A program made the position numbers and the translations under genes. Positions 1-5,794 of a DNA stretch of 6,024 nt are shown one piece after another. Under the pieces are notes generated by a model. It did not search any database and was not told where the DNA came from. It saw nothing but the letters and a program-made list of their open reading frames with translations. Where the stretch lies: the NCBI GenBank assembly GCA_022794295.1, contig JAAWEO010000133.1:1-6024 (forward strand), in the 5' to 3' direction. Position 1 is the first letter of the stretch; the number at the start of each line of letters is the position of its first letter. The stretch is from Angelakisella sp. GTDB taxonomy: Bacteria > Bacillota > Clostridia > Oscillospirales > Ruminococcaceae.

Positions 1-1227
1 TTAAAGCTCCGGGAGCTGCTGACGGTAAACAACACCGCTGTCTGTGTCACCCCTTACATTGCCTACACCACCCTGGAGCAGTACCTGGAGGAACAGGGGC
101 CCCTGGACTGGACCCGGGTCAAGGGGCTGTTCATGCCCCTTCTCTCCCTGGTCTCCACCCTTCACAACCGCGGGATCATCCACTACGGCATTTCCCCGGA
201 GAACATTGTGGTGGACCGCAAGGGCACCCTGCGCCTGATGGGCTTTGCCCTGCCGGAGCTGCGCACCGTGGGCAAGGGTCTTTCTCCCCAGCTTTACGAC
301 GGGTACAGTGCCCCGGAGCAGTACGCCCGGAACCAGTGGCAGGGGGAGTGGAGCGACATCTATGCCCTGGGGGCCATTTTATACCGGGCCCTTTCCGGCA
401 GCGACCCCATCCCCGCAACCCAGCGGGTGCGGTCCGATGCCCTCCCCCCTTTGTCGGCCCTCCACCCGGAGATCCCGGAGTATGTCTCGGCGGCTGTGGC
501 AAAGGCCATGTCCCCGGACCGGAAGGACCGCCAGCCCTCCATCGACCTGTTTACCGCCGCCCTTCTGGAGGAGACCGGCTCCAACACCACCGTGTTCCGC
601 TCCGAGCCCCAGACCCGCCCGGAGCCCCAAAAGCAACAGGTGCTTCCTTTTGCAGACGGGAAGCATCTGCTGATCCTGGGGCTGGCCGCCAGCCTGATTC
701 TGAACATGGTGCTGGGGGCCGGGTGGCTGTCGGCAAAGCCGCCGGAGGAGGAGTCCTCCTCCCTGTCGGAGGAGCCGGTGGAGCCCGCCCTGGTGATGGA
801 GGATTTTACCGGGGAATACTGGCCCATGCTCCAGGAGCGGCTGGAGCAGTACCCCACCCTCACCTTCCAGACCGAGGAAACCTTTGACGAGGAGGTGCCC
901 AAGGGGGTGGTCCTCCACCAGTCCATCGCCCCGGGGAGCGAATACCCTGCCGGAAGCCAGGTGACCCTCACCCTCAGCCAGGGGCCCCAGTTCGTCCTCA
1001 TGCCCCGGGTGGAGGGCTGTACCCTTTCCGCCGCCCAATCCATGCTGGACAGCCTGGGCATCACCTGGTACGAGGACATCCGGGAGGACTCCAGCCTCAG
1101 CGTCCCTGTGGGGACGGTGGTGTGCGACACCCCCCCGGGCTCCAAGGTGACAGCGGGATACAAGGTCCGCCTCACCATCCGCACCGAACCGGAAAGCAGC
1201 GCATCCAGCACACCCGCAGAGGAATGA
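1..1227 (+). CDS. PASTA-domain Ser/Thr pseudokinase, C-terminal part (5' end outside window)
   Basis: The frame is open from base 1, so the N-lobe (glycine loop, VAIK lysine, helix C) lies upstream. Visible parts in order: hinge and helix D (1-130), degenerate catalytic loop HYGISPEN (181-204), degenerate DFG reading GFA (241-249), intact APE in GYSAPEQY (APE at 310-318), helix F DIYALG (355-372), a Gln/Pro-rich linker, one transmembrane helix (about 664-732), an acidic Ser/Glu stretch, then two PASTA domains (about 790-990 and 995-1185) with the typical PxGS..AG..VTLTLS ending. The architecture is that of PrkC/PknB-type receptors, which use PASTA domains to bind cell-wall fragments outside the cell. 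Here the catalytic Asp (HRD) and metal-binding Asp (DFG) are both Gly, so phosphotransfer is unlikely; a scaffold or sensor role is inferred. Two PASTA units is fewer than the usual three or four. The second carries two Cys, possibly a disulfide. Stop TGA at 1225. Confidence 0.9.
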   Translation, partial: LKLRELLTVNNTAVCVTPYIAYTTLEQYLEEQGPLDWTRVKGLFMPLLSLVSTLHNRGIIHYGISPENIVVDRKGTLRLMGFALPELRTVGKGLSPQLYDGYSAPEQYARNQWQGEWSDIYALGAILYRALSGSDPIPATQRVRSDALPPLSALHPEIPEYVSAAVAKAMSPDRKDRQPSIDLFTAALLEETGSNTTVFRSEPQTRPEPQKQQVLPFADGKHLLILGLAASLILNMVLGAGWLSAKPPEEESSSLSEEPVEPALVMEDFTGEYWPMLQERLEQYPTLTFQTEETFDEEVPKGVVLHQSIAPGSEYPAGSQVTLTLSQGPQFVLMPRVEGCTLSAAQSMLDSLGITWYEDIREDSSLSVPVGTVVCDTPPGSKVTAGYKVRLTIRTEPESSASSTPAEE

Positions 1228-1297
1228 TCCCTCTGCATTCAAAATAGCTACACCCCGGGGCTGCCGCGCGGCCCTACAAGGCTCTTTACAGCTTTTC

Positions 1298-1314
1298 GGG
1301 AGGGAGGCCCTCCC
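1298..1314. repeat. 7-bp inverted repeat in the gap before the isomerase gene
   Basis: GGGAGGG - AGG - CCCTCCC forms a perfect 7-bp stem with a 3-base loop. It ends 10 bases before the ribosome binding site of the next gene and is not followed by a T-run, so it is not an ordinary terminator. Two further GC palindromes lie in the same gap (CCCCGGGG at 1253-1260, GCCGCGCGGC at 1263-1272). No convincing promoter is seen in the 114-bp gap, so cotranscription from the kinase gene is possible. Confidence 0.5.
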
Positions 1315-1324
1315 CATCGACTAG

Positions 1325-1331
1325 AGAAGGA
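1325..1331 (+). promoter_or_regulatory. Ribosome binding site of the isomerase gene
   Basis: AGAAGGA lies 10 bases upstream of the ATG at 1342. It is a moderate Shine-Dalgarno match and supports that ATG as the start; no better in-frame start is seen upstream. Confidence 0.6.
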
Positions 1332-1341
1332 CGGATCGACT

Positions 1342-2172
1342 ATGAAACTGGCATTTTCCACACTGGGCTGCCCCAACTGGCCCTGGAAGGAGATCTTCGC
1401 CGCCGCCAAGGACCTGGGGATTGATGGCATCGAGATCCGGGGCATCGAAAACGAAATGTACGCCCCCAGGGTGCGCATCTTCGACAGCCAAAACCGGGAG
1501 GCCACCCTCCAGCAGCTGTCCGGGGCGGGGATCGCCCTGACCCAGCTTACCAGCGGGGCCACCCTGGGAATGCCCGACAGCCCCGCAGCGGGCCGCCAGG
1601 AGATCACCGACTATGTGGATATGGCCCAGAAGCTGGGGGTCCCCTACATCCGGGTCATGATCTCCCCCCAGCCCGGCCCGGAACCGGTGGACCTGGAACA
1701 GGGGAAAAAGCTTTACCAGGAGCTTTGCGAATACGCCAAGGCCAGGGGGGTCTGCCTGCTGGCAGAGACCAACGGGGTCCTGGCAGATTCCCAGGTGATG
1801 GCGGAGTTTATGGAGGGCACCGACCCGGAGGCCGCCGGGGTGCTGTGGGACATCCACCACCCCTACCGCTTCTTTCACGAGGCCCCGGAGCTCACCTTCC
1901 GGAACATCGGCCGGTATGTAAAAAACACCCATGTGAAGGACTCGGTCTTCAAGGACGGGAAGCTCTCCTACCGGATGATGGGCTATGGGGACGTGCCTGT
2001 TTTTGACGCCCTGAAGACGCTGAAGGGGGCCGGCTACCAGGGGTATATCACCCTGGAGTGGACCAAGCGGTGGAACCGGGAGCTCCAGGAGCCGGGGATC
2101 GTTTTTTACCACTATGTCAGCTACATGACCTACCTTTTGGAGGAGCTGGGCAAGGAAGAGCCCAAAGCCTGA
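1342..2172 (+). CDS. Sugar phosphate isomerase/epimerase-like TIM-barrel protein
   Basis: This 276-aa soluble protein has the length and look of the xylose isomerase-like TIM-barrel (AP endonuclease 2) superfamily, which includes IolE and tagatose/psicose 3-epimerases. The first strand is MKLAFSTLG; strand 2 reads DGIEIRG (28-34). Likely divalent-metal ligands sit at the expected strand ends: E142 (LLAETNG), D170 and H173 (WDIHHP), H197 (NTHVKD) and E239 (ITLEW); the spacing resembles that of the metal site in ketose 3-epimerases. No signal peptide or membrane segment is present, so it should be cytoplasmic. The substrate cannot be read from the sequence: no sugar transporter, kinase or dehydrogenase gene is adjacent. 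A hydroxypyruvate isomerase or inosose dehydratase-like activity are alternatives. It follows the pseudokinase gene after 114 bp and ends at a strong terminator, so it is the last gene of its transcript. Confidence 0.85.
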   Translation: MKLAFSTLGCPNWPWKEIFAAAKDLGIDGIEIRGIENEMYAPRVRIFDSQNREATLQQLSGAGIALTQLTSGATLGMPDSPAAGRQEITDYVDMAQKLGVPYIRVMISPQPGPEPVDLEQGKKLYQELCEYAKARGVCLLAETNGVLADSQVMAEFMEGTDPEAAGVLWDIHHPYRFFHEAPELTFRNIGRYVKNTHVKDSVFKDGKLSYRMMGYGDVPVFDALKTLKGAGYQGYITLEWTKRWNRELQEPGIVFYHYVSYMTYLLEELGKEEPKA

Positions 2173-2174
2173 CG

Positions 2175-2211
2175 AAAAAGGACCCGCTGCTTTGCAGCGG
2201 GTCCTTTTTTT
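2175..2211. terminator. Bidirectional Rho-independent terminator
   Basis: An 11-bp perfect stem (GGACCCGCTGC at 2180-2190, GCAGCGGGTCC at 2194-2204) with a TTT loop is flanked by A5 on the left (2175-2179) and T7 on the right (2205-2211). It can end the plus-strand isomerase transcript and, through the A5 read as T5, the convergent minus-strand anti-sigma transcript, whose stop codon is 14 bases away. Confidence 0.95.
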
Positions 2212-2225
2212 GTCAGGGTGATTCT

Positions 2226-2960
2226 TTAGTCTTCTCTGTGGGAATGGTGGGCGTGGCCCCGGCCGTTTCCGGGCCAGGGTCTGGCCTCCCCTTCCGGGGA
2301 CAGGCTTTCAATGCGCCGGAGCAGCTCCCCCATGGTCATGCCCCGGACCTCCTCCACAGTGGCGTCCGGGTCCAGGCGCTGCAGCTCCAGAAAAGCCCTG
2401 TATTTTCCACAGGAGAGCCCTGCCTCGTGGGCCTGGGAAACCTCCTGGGGATGGGCGGAGCAGCAGTAGGTATTTTTCCGCTGGGCGGTACAGGATTCCA
2501 CCTGGGAAAGCATCCGGGCGCACTGCCCCTCGTCCCCGCCGACGATGGTGATGGTCACCGGCTCCCCTTTTGCGGCCAGGGCCGCCACCTGGGGGCTTTC
2601 CAGCACCGCCTCCACCGCCTCGGAGCAGCCGGTGAAGCGAAGGCGCAGGGTATCCGCCAGCTGCTGCCCGTCGTCGTTGCGCCCCTCAATGGCGATCACC
2701 CGGTCCAGGCGGTTGACCGCCAGCTCGATAGAGGGATTGATGTCGATGCTGATCTCCGCCGTGGGGACCAGACAGAACCAGTAGACTCCCCCCAGGGCCA
2801 GCAGCAAGCAGGCGGCGGCAGCCAGCTGCCGGGGGAAGGAAAGGGCACTCCGGCGGTCTGTAAACCCCTGGGTCCGCTCCGCCAGGAAGGCCAGGGTCCT
2901 GTCCTTTCGCTCCTGCTCTGCATGGACCCGGTCAAAGGCCTCTCGGATCCTCTCCCTCAT
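2226..2960 (-). CDS. RsgI-like membrane anti-sigma factor
   Basis: The 244-aa protein has a short charged cytoplasmic segment (1-44, MRERIREAFDRVHAEQERK...), one transmembrane helix (about 45-65), and an extracytoplasmic region opening with AEISIDINPSIEL and NRLDRVIAIEGRNDDG. This block is the hallmark of the middle domain of RsgI-type anti-sigma factors, in which the Asn-Pro bond is known to self-cleave as a first step in signalling; here it is N75-P76 (2733-2738). A second conserved-looking segment, GLSCGKYRAFLELQRLDPDATVEE with a following helix (181-219), resembles the C-terminal part of clostridial relatives. The outer part has six Cys (112, 147, 157, 166, 167, 184) and ends in a His-rich tail (GHAHHSH). 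Its ATG overlaps the stop of the sigma gene in ATGA, indicating translational coupling. The role is inferred: hold the partner sigma factor at the membrane until an outside signal arrives. No zinc-finger (ZAS) motif is seen in the cytoplasmic segment. Confidence 0.88.
   Translation of the reverse strand: MRERIREAFDRVHAEQERKDRTLAFLAERTQGFTDRRSALSFPRQLAAAACLLLALGGVYWFCLVPTAEISIDINPSIELAVNRLDRVIAIEGRNDDGQQLADTLRLRFTGCSEAVEAVLESPQVAALAAKGEPVTITIVGGDEGQCARMLSQVESCTAQRKNTYCCSAHPQEVSQAHEAGLSCGKYRAFLELQRLDPDATVEEVRGMTMGELLRRIESLSPEGEARPWPGNGRGHAHHSHRED
2733..2738 (-). other. Asn-Pro autoproteolysis motif of the anti-sigma factor
   Basis: Codons for N75-P76 within DINPSIEL, about ten residues after the end of the transmembrane helix. 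In characterised RsgI proteins the equivalent Asn-Pro bond is cut autocatalytically; cleavage here is inferred from the motif and its position. Confidence 0.65.
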
Positions 2961-3436
2961 CCTTCCTCACCTCCCAGCTTTTCCTGGAGCATCCTTTTGG
3001 AACGGGTCAGGAGGGTGTAGACGGTATTGACGTTCCGGCCGAGGATCCGGCTGATCTCCGGGGCGGTGTAGCCCTCGTAGTAGTGCAGGTACACCACGTT
3101 CCGATACTTCTGGGGCAGGGAGAGCACAGCCTCCAGCACCCCGCCGGTCTCTGTCCCCTCCGGGGCGGCCTGCTCCGCCGCCGCCTCCAGGGGGACCGTC
3201 TGCCGGCGAAAGAAGCTGCGCAGCTGGTCCTTGCAGGCGTTGATGGTGACACGGATGAACCAGGCCTTTTCATGCTCCCCGTCCCGAAAGGACACGGAAG
3301 AAAGGACATACTTCAAAAATACCGTTTGAAATATGTCCTCAGTGTCAGCGTCGTTTTTCATGTACACCATACAGAGCCGCCGCACGGTATCGGCGTACTG
3401 CCGGATGGCCCTGTTCGCCTCTTGCTCGCTCCGCAT
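2957..3436 (-). CDS. ECF-type RNA polymerase sigma factor
   Basis: The 159-aa protein has the standard ECF layout. Region 2 spans about 8-76, with DTEDIFQTVFLKY (31-43) as the core-binding region 2.2 and HEKAWFIRVTINACKDQLRS (55-74) as the -10-reading region 2.3/2.4. A linker rich in Ala, Glu and Pro (81-100) joins region 4 (102-154), with LSLPQKYRNVVYLHYYEGYT and the helix-turn-helix PEISRILGRNVNTVYTLLTRSKRML. The chosen ATG (3434-3436) has a modest GGTGA site 4 bases upstream and begins just before region 2; the frame stays open far upstream, but that extension is antisense-like Ala/Met/Thr-rich sequence overlapping the preceding gene. It lies 22 bp after the small secreted-protein gene and overlaps the anti-sigma gene by ATGA. 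It presumably directs RNA polymerase to its own operon and other targets when released by the anti-sigma factor. Confidence 0.93.
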   Translation of the reverse strand: MRSEQEANRAIRQYADTVRRLCMVYMKNDADTEDIFQTVFLKYVLSSVSFRDGEHEKAWFIRVTINACKDQLRSFFRRQTVPLEAAAEQAAPEGTETGGVLEAVLSLPQKYRNVVYLHYYEGYTAPEISRILGRNVNTVYTLLTRSKRMLQEKLGGEEG

Positions 3437-3458
3437 TGCTTCACCAGCCGCCGTTTTG

Positions 3459-3779
3459 TTACCGGCTGTATCCCCTTCCACAGCCGTGACCATGGCCCGC
3501 GCCGCCGCCGGGGCAAAGGCCGGAGGCCGCATTGTCACAGACGCCGTCGCCATTCTCGTCCACAAAGCAGGCGCCGCAGCCGTAGTCGCAGACACCGTCC
3601 CCGTCGGCATCCACATGGGCGCAGCCGGTCCCGGCGTTGTCACAGATGCCATCATTGTTTGCATCCGCATAGTGGTAGCCGCGGCCGCCATGGCCGTGCC
3701 CGTGGGCAAAGGCGCTGACGGTGCCAACCGACAGCACCAGGACGGATGCCAGGATCACCGCTAAAATTCGTTTCTTCAT
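3459..3779 (-). CDS. Small secreted Asp/Cys/His-rich protein with three calcium-loop-like repeats
   Basis: The 106-aa protein starts with a typical signal peptide (MKKRILAVILASVLVLSVGTVSAFA, likely cut after residue 25, AFA/HG). The mature part begins HGHGHGG, then has three repeats: DANNDGICD (39-47), DADGDGVCD (57-65) and DENGDGVCD (74-82), spaced 17-18 residues, and ends with GHGHGCGRGYSR. The D-x-[DN]-x-D-G-x-C-D pattern resembles EF-hand, dockerin and thrombospondin type 3 calcium loops, so calcium binding is likely. Eight Cys (46, 53, 64, 68, 71, 81, 89, 100) could form disulfides or bind metal; His-Gly runs at both ends suggest transition-metal binding. The ATG at 3777-3779 is backed by a GGAGG 11 bases upstream (3790-3794). 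It is the first gene of the sigma/anti-sigma cluster, and the function is unknown; a sensed ligand, a metal sponge, or an output of the system are possibilities. Confidence 0.85.
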   Translation of the reverse strand: MKKRILAVILASVLVLSVGTVSAFAHGHGHGGRGYHYADANNDGICDNAGTGCAHVDADGDGVCDYGCGACFVDENGDGVCDNAASGLCPGGGAGHGHGCGRGYSR

Positions 3780-3789
3780 GTCTTGTTTC

Positions 3790-3794
3790 CCTCC
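3790..3794 (-). promoter_or_regulatory. Ribosome binding site of the small secreted-protein gene
   Basis: On the minus strand GGAGG (plus strand CCTCC) precedes the ATG at 3779 by about 10 bases. It decides the start in favour of the MKKRIL signal peptide over an upstream in-frame ATG at 3866. Confidence 0.7.
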
Positions 3795-3820
3795 GTTGTA
3801 ATTTGGCCGGACAGATAAAG

Positions 3821-3856
3821 CTGCCCTCCTGACAGAAACACGAATCAGAAGGGCAG
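3821..3856 (-). promoter_or_regulatory. Leader hairpin between fapA-like gene and the sigma cluster
   Basis: Arms at 3821-3832 and 3845-3856 are inverted repeats of 12 bases with one non-Watson-Crick position. In a minus-strand RNA that position is a G-U wobble, giving a full 12-bp stem with a 12-base loop; in a plus-strand RNA it would be a C-A mismatch, so the structure fits minus-strand transcription. The bases after the stem (CTTTATCTG) are only weakly T-rich. It could be a weak terminator/attenuator after the upstream gene or a regulatory 5' leader of the secreted-protein gene. Confidence 0.5.
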
Positions 3857-3872
3857 ATCCATTCACAAGGGG

Positions 3873-3884
3873 AAAAAATTTTTT
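3873..3884. other. A6T6 tract
   Basis: A perfect 12-base AAAAAATTTTTT palindrome in otherwise GC-rich DNA. Phased A-tracts of this kind bend or stiffen DNA, and it lies just upstream of the likely promoter region of the small secreted-protein gene, where an UP-element-like role is possible. No clear -35/-10 pair was found next to it. Confidence 0.4.
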
Positions 3885-3907
3885 ACTTAGAGATCTTGAA
3901 TAGGCAC

Positions 3908-5737
3908 TTACACCCCAATGACCTTGATGACCCCCTCCTTGGCATCCAGGTAGATGCGGCAGGGGGAATAGGAATGGGTGAGGTTTTTCTGTATGCCATT
4001 GATGGAGATCTGGGCCATGGGGTAAAGGGTCGCGGCCACAATCTGCTTCTGGGCCGCTGCGGATATCTGGAACTCCATCTCCTCCAGTGTCTTTTTCAGC
4101 GGCTTTTCCTTCATTTGGAGCAGAGCGGCTGCATTGGTACCTTTTTTCAGGTGGATCTCCTGCTGAATCGCCTCCAGCTCCTCCTCCACCTTTGCCCTTT
4201 CCTGAAGGAACCAGGGGGTGGGACCGATGGACAGGGTGGTGAGGCGCCCGGCGATGTTGCCCACCGTCTTGGCCTCGATGCCGCCCATGGCCCGGACCGT
4301 TCCGCCGATGATGACCCCCCGGCCGGTTTTTACCACCACCTTGCCCCGGGCGGCGATATCGCAGTTGACAATGCTGTCCATGCGGATCTCCCCCATGGCG
4401 TGGACCGTGGCGTTTTCCATATACTTGCAGACCACGTCCTGCCCGGCGGTGATGCTGCCGGTGACGTTGCCGTTCATGCCCCGGTTTACCACCACCGAGC
4501 CTCCGGCGGTGATCTGGCAGCCCTCCACCAGGCCGCCGATGGTGACGTTGCCGCTGGCGGTAACGGTAAAGCCGGCCCGGACGTTGCCGTGGATCACCAC
4601 GTCCCCCTGGACGTCGATGCTGCCGGTGGAAAGGTCCACATCCCCCTGGATAACGATCACATTGTTCACATGGAATTTACCATCCCTAAAGGAGATCTGG
4701 CCGTCGATCTTGGAGATCAGGGAGGTGCCGGCCTCGTTGGGGATCACATTGTCCCCCTTGGGGAGGACCGCCTTTTTGCCGTTGTAGGGCCGGATGGGCT
4801 TGCCCTGGATGTTGGTGCCGGGCTTCCCCTGGGTGGGCTGTATAATGTCGCAGATCACCGTCCCCGCTTCAATGTGGGTCAGCCAGTTCAGGTTGTCAAA
4901 GTCCACGATCCCCTGGGCGTTTTCCATGATCTGGGGGGTGCCGACGGTGCGGGGGAAGTGTTCCTCGGTCCTGCCGTCCTCCCCGGGCACGGGGGGAACA
5001 CAGGCGGCCAGCCGGATCAGGGTCAGGGCGGCCTCCGGGGTGCTCAGGCGGTTCACCGCCTCCTGGTCGATGCCAAAGGAGACCTTTCTGTCATTCAGGC
5101 CGACCAGGACCGTTTCCCAGGTCACCGGGTTCCCCTCCCCCAGGGCGGGCAGGGCGATCCCCCAGGCGGCGCTCCAGTCCGGGGCGCAGAATACCAGCAC
5201 CTGGCCGTCCACCGGCTGGACGGGAAGCTCCCCGGCGTCGATGGCGGCCTCTTCCGGTTCGGCGGGGGCAGGGGCTCCCTCCCGGGCCTGCTCCTTTTCC
5301 TTCTGCTTCAGCTGGCGCTCCGCTTTCATCATAGCCAGCTGGGCCTGCTTGCGGTGGGCCCGCATGATCACTGCGGCCTTGGACTCCACCTGGGAAAGGA
5401 TCTGCTTCAGCAGCGCCGTGTCCGGCGGGGAGGCGGCGCAGAAGTCCTCTACATTGGACCGCTCCCCCTCCTGTCCCTGGCTTTTACAATAGAGCAGGTA
5501 ATACTCCATCAGCTCCTCCGGAGCCGGGAGCTTCTCAAAGGGCAGCTCCACCGGCGGGGCAGGCTCCCCCTCGGGGGTCTCCCCGGCCGCGGCCGGTGCT
5601 TCCTCCTGCTCTTTGGGATCCTGGTGCTTTTTTTCGCCTTTTCCGGCTCCGGTGACCTTTTTCCAAAGGGAAAGGAGCATGGACTTGTGGCCGGTATCCT
5701 TTTCGGTCTCGCTGTTTTTCTCCTCCCGTGGGCTCAT
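3908..5737 (-). CDS. DUF342/FapA-family polymerised beta-helix protein
   Basis: The 609-aa cytoplasmic protein has a charged, low-complexity N-terminus (to about 60), a helical/coiled-coil stretch (about 107-153), an Ala/Pro/Glu linker, an N-terminal FapA-type domain (about 175-265, with VTWETVLVGLNDRKVSFGID), the family core GIVDFDNLNWLTHIEAGTVI followed by PTQGKPGTNIQGKPI and LPKGDNV, a right-handed beta-helix of short Gly-Asp-Val/Gly-Ser-Val repeats (about 362-500), and a C-terminal coiled coil (about 510-565) plus a short beta domain. Family members such as FapA assist polar targeting of flagellar assembly factors in some bacteria, but many Clostridia carry them outside flagellar loci; no flagellar gene is nearby, so the role is unknown. 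ATG at 5735-5737 is chosen because AGGAGGT sits 7 bases upstream; an in-frame GTG three codons earlier falls inside that site. The gene is expressed from its own promoter at 5811-5840. Confidence 0.9.
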   Translation of the reverse strand: MSPREEKNSETEKDTGHKSMLLSLWKKVTGAGKGEKKHQDPKEQEEAPAAAGETPEGEPAPPVELPFEKLPAPEELMEYYLLYCKSQGQEGERSNVEDFCAASPPDTALLKQILSQVESKAAVIMRAHRKQAQLAMMKAERQLKQKEKEQAREGAPAPAEPEEAAIDAGELPVQPVDGQVLVFCAPDWSAAWGIALPALGEGNPVTWETVLVGLNDRKVSFGIDQEAVNRLSTPEAALTLIRLAACVPPVPGEDGRTEEHFPRTVGTPQIMENAQGIVDFDNLNWLTHIEAGTVICDIIQPTQGKPGTNIQGKPIRPYNGKKAVLPKGDNVIPNEAGTSLISKIDGQISFRDGKFHVNNVIVIQGDVDLSTGSIDVQGDVVIHGNVRAGFTVTASGNVTIGGLVEGCQITAGGSVVVNRGMNGNVTGSITAGQDVVCKYMENATVHAMGEIRMDSIVNCDIAARGKVVVKTGRGVIIGGTVRAMGGIEAKTVGNIAGRLTTLSIGPTPWFLQERAKVEEELEAIQQEIHLKKGTNAAALLQMKEKPLKKTLEEMEFQISAAAQKQIVAATLYPMAQISINGIQKNLTHSYSPCRIYLDAKEGVIKVIGV

Positions 5738-5744
5738 AAAACGC

Positions 5745-5751
5745 ACCTCCT
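5745..5751 (-). promoter_or_regulatory. Strong ribosome binding site deciding the fapA-like start
   Basis: Minus-strand AGGAGGT (plus ACCTCCT) is a near-perfect anti-16S match placed 7 bases before the ATG at 5737. The upstream GTG (5744-5746) overlaps it and so is unlikely to be used. Confidence 0.85.
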
Positions 5752-5760
5752 GGCTCTATT

Positions 5761-5794
5761 CCCGCAGCCTGCGGGGAACACAGCGTACACGCTG
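5761..5794 (-). repeat. Two tandem dyads in the fapA-like leader
   Basis: CCCGCA-GCC-TGCGGG (5761-5775) and CAGCGT-AC-ACGCTG (5781-5794) are two perfect 6-bp inverted repeats lying between the predicted transcription start (about 5804) and the ribosome binding site. They could fold as two leader hairpins or act as protein-binding sites. Confidence 0.5.

Noticed and set aside
133..135. ATG at 133 as the start of the kinase-like protein
   Set aside because: The frame is open to base 1 with kinase hinge and helix D sequence before the ATG, so the protein begins left of the window.
1285..1290. TTTACA as a -35 box for the isomerase gene
   Set aside because: The expected -10 position 17 bases on reads CCCTCC, with no TATAAT-like sequence at nearby spacings.
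360..1317. Long minus-strand open frames opposite the pseudokinase gene
   Set aside because: They are antisense shadows in GC-rich DNA without recognisable domains; the plus frame gives kinase, membrane and PASTA segments.
2058..3718. Plus-strand open frames across the anti-sigma, sigma and small secreted-protein genes
   Set aside because: One crosses the strong terminator and the others give Arg/His/Gly-rich low-complexity products, while the minus strand carries recognisable sigma and RsgI motifs.
3437..3727. Upstream extension of the sigma factor to an ATG at 3727
   Set aside because: The added 97 residues are Ala/Met/Thr-rich out-of-frame readings of the small secreted-protein gene; sigma region 2 begins right after the ATG at 3436.
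3780..3866. Longer start for the small secreted protein at 3866
   Set aside because: It would bury the signal peptide 29 residues inside and overlap the leader hairpin; GGAGG supports the ATG at 3779.
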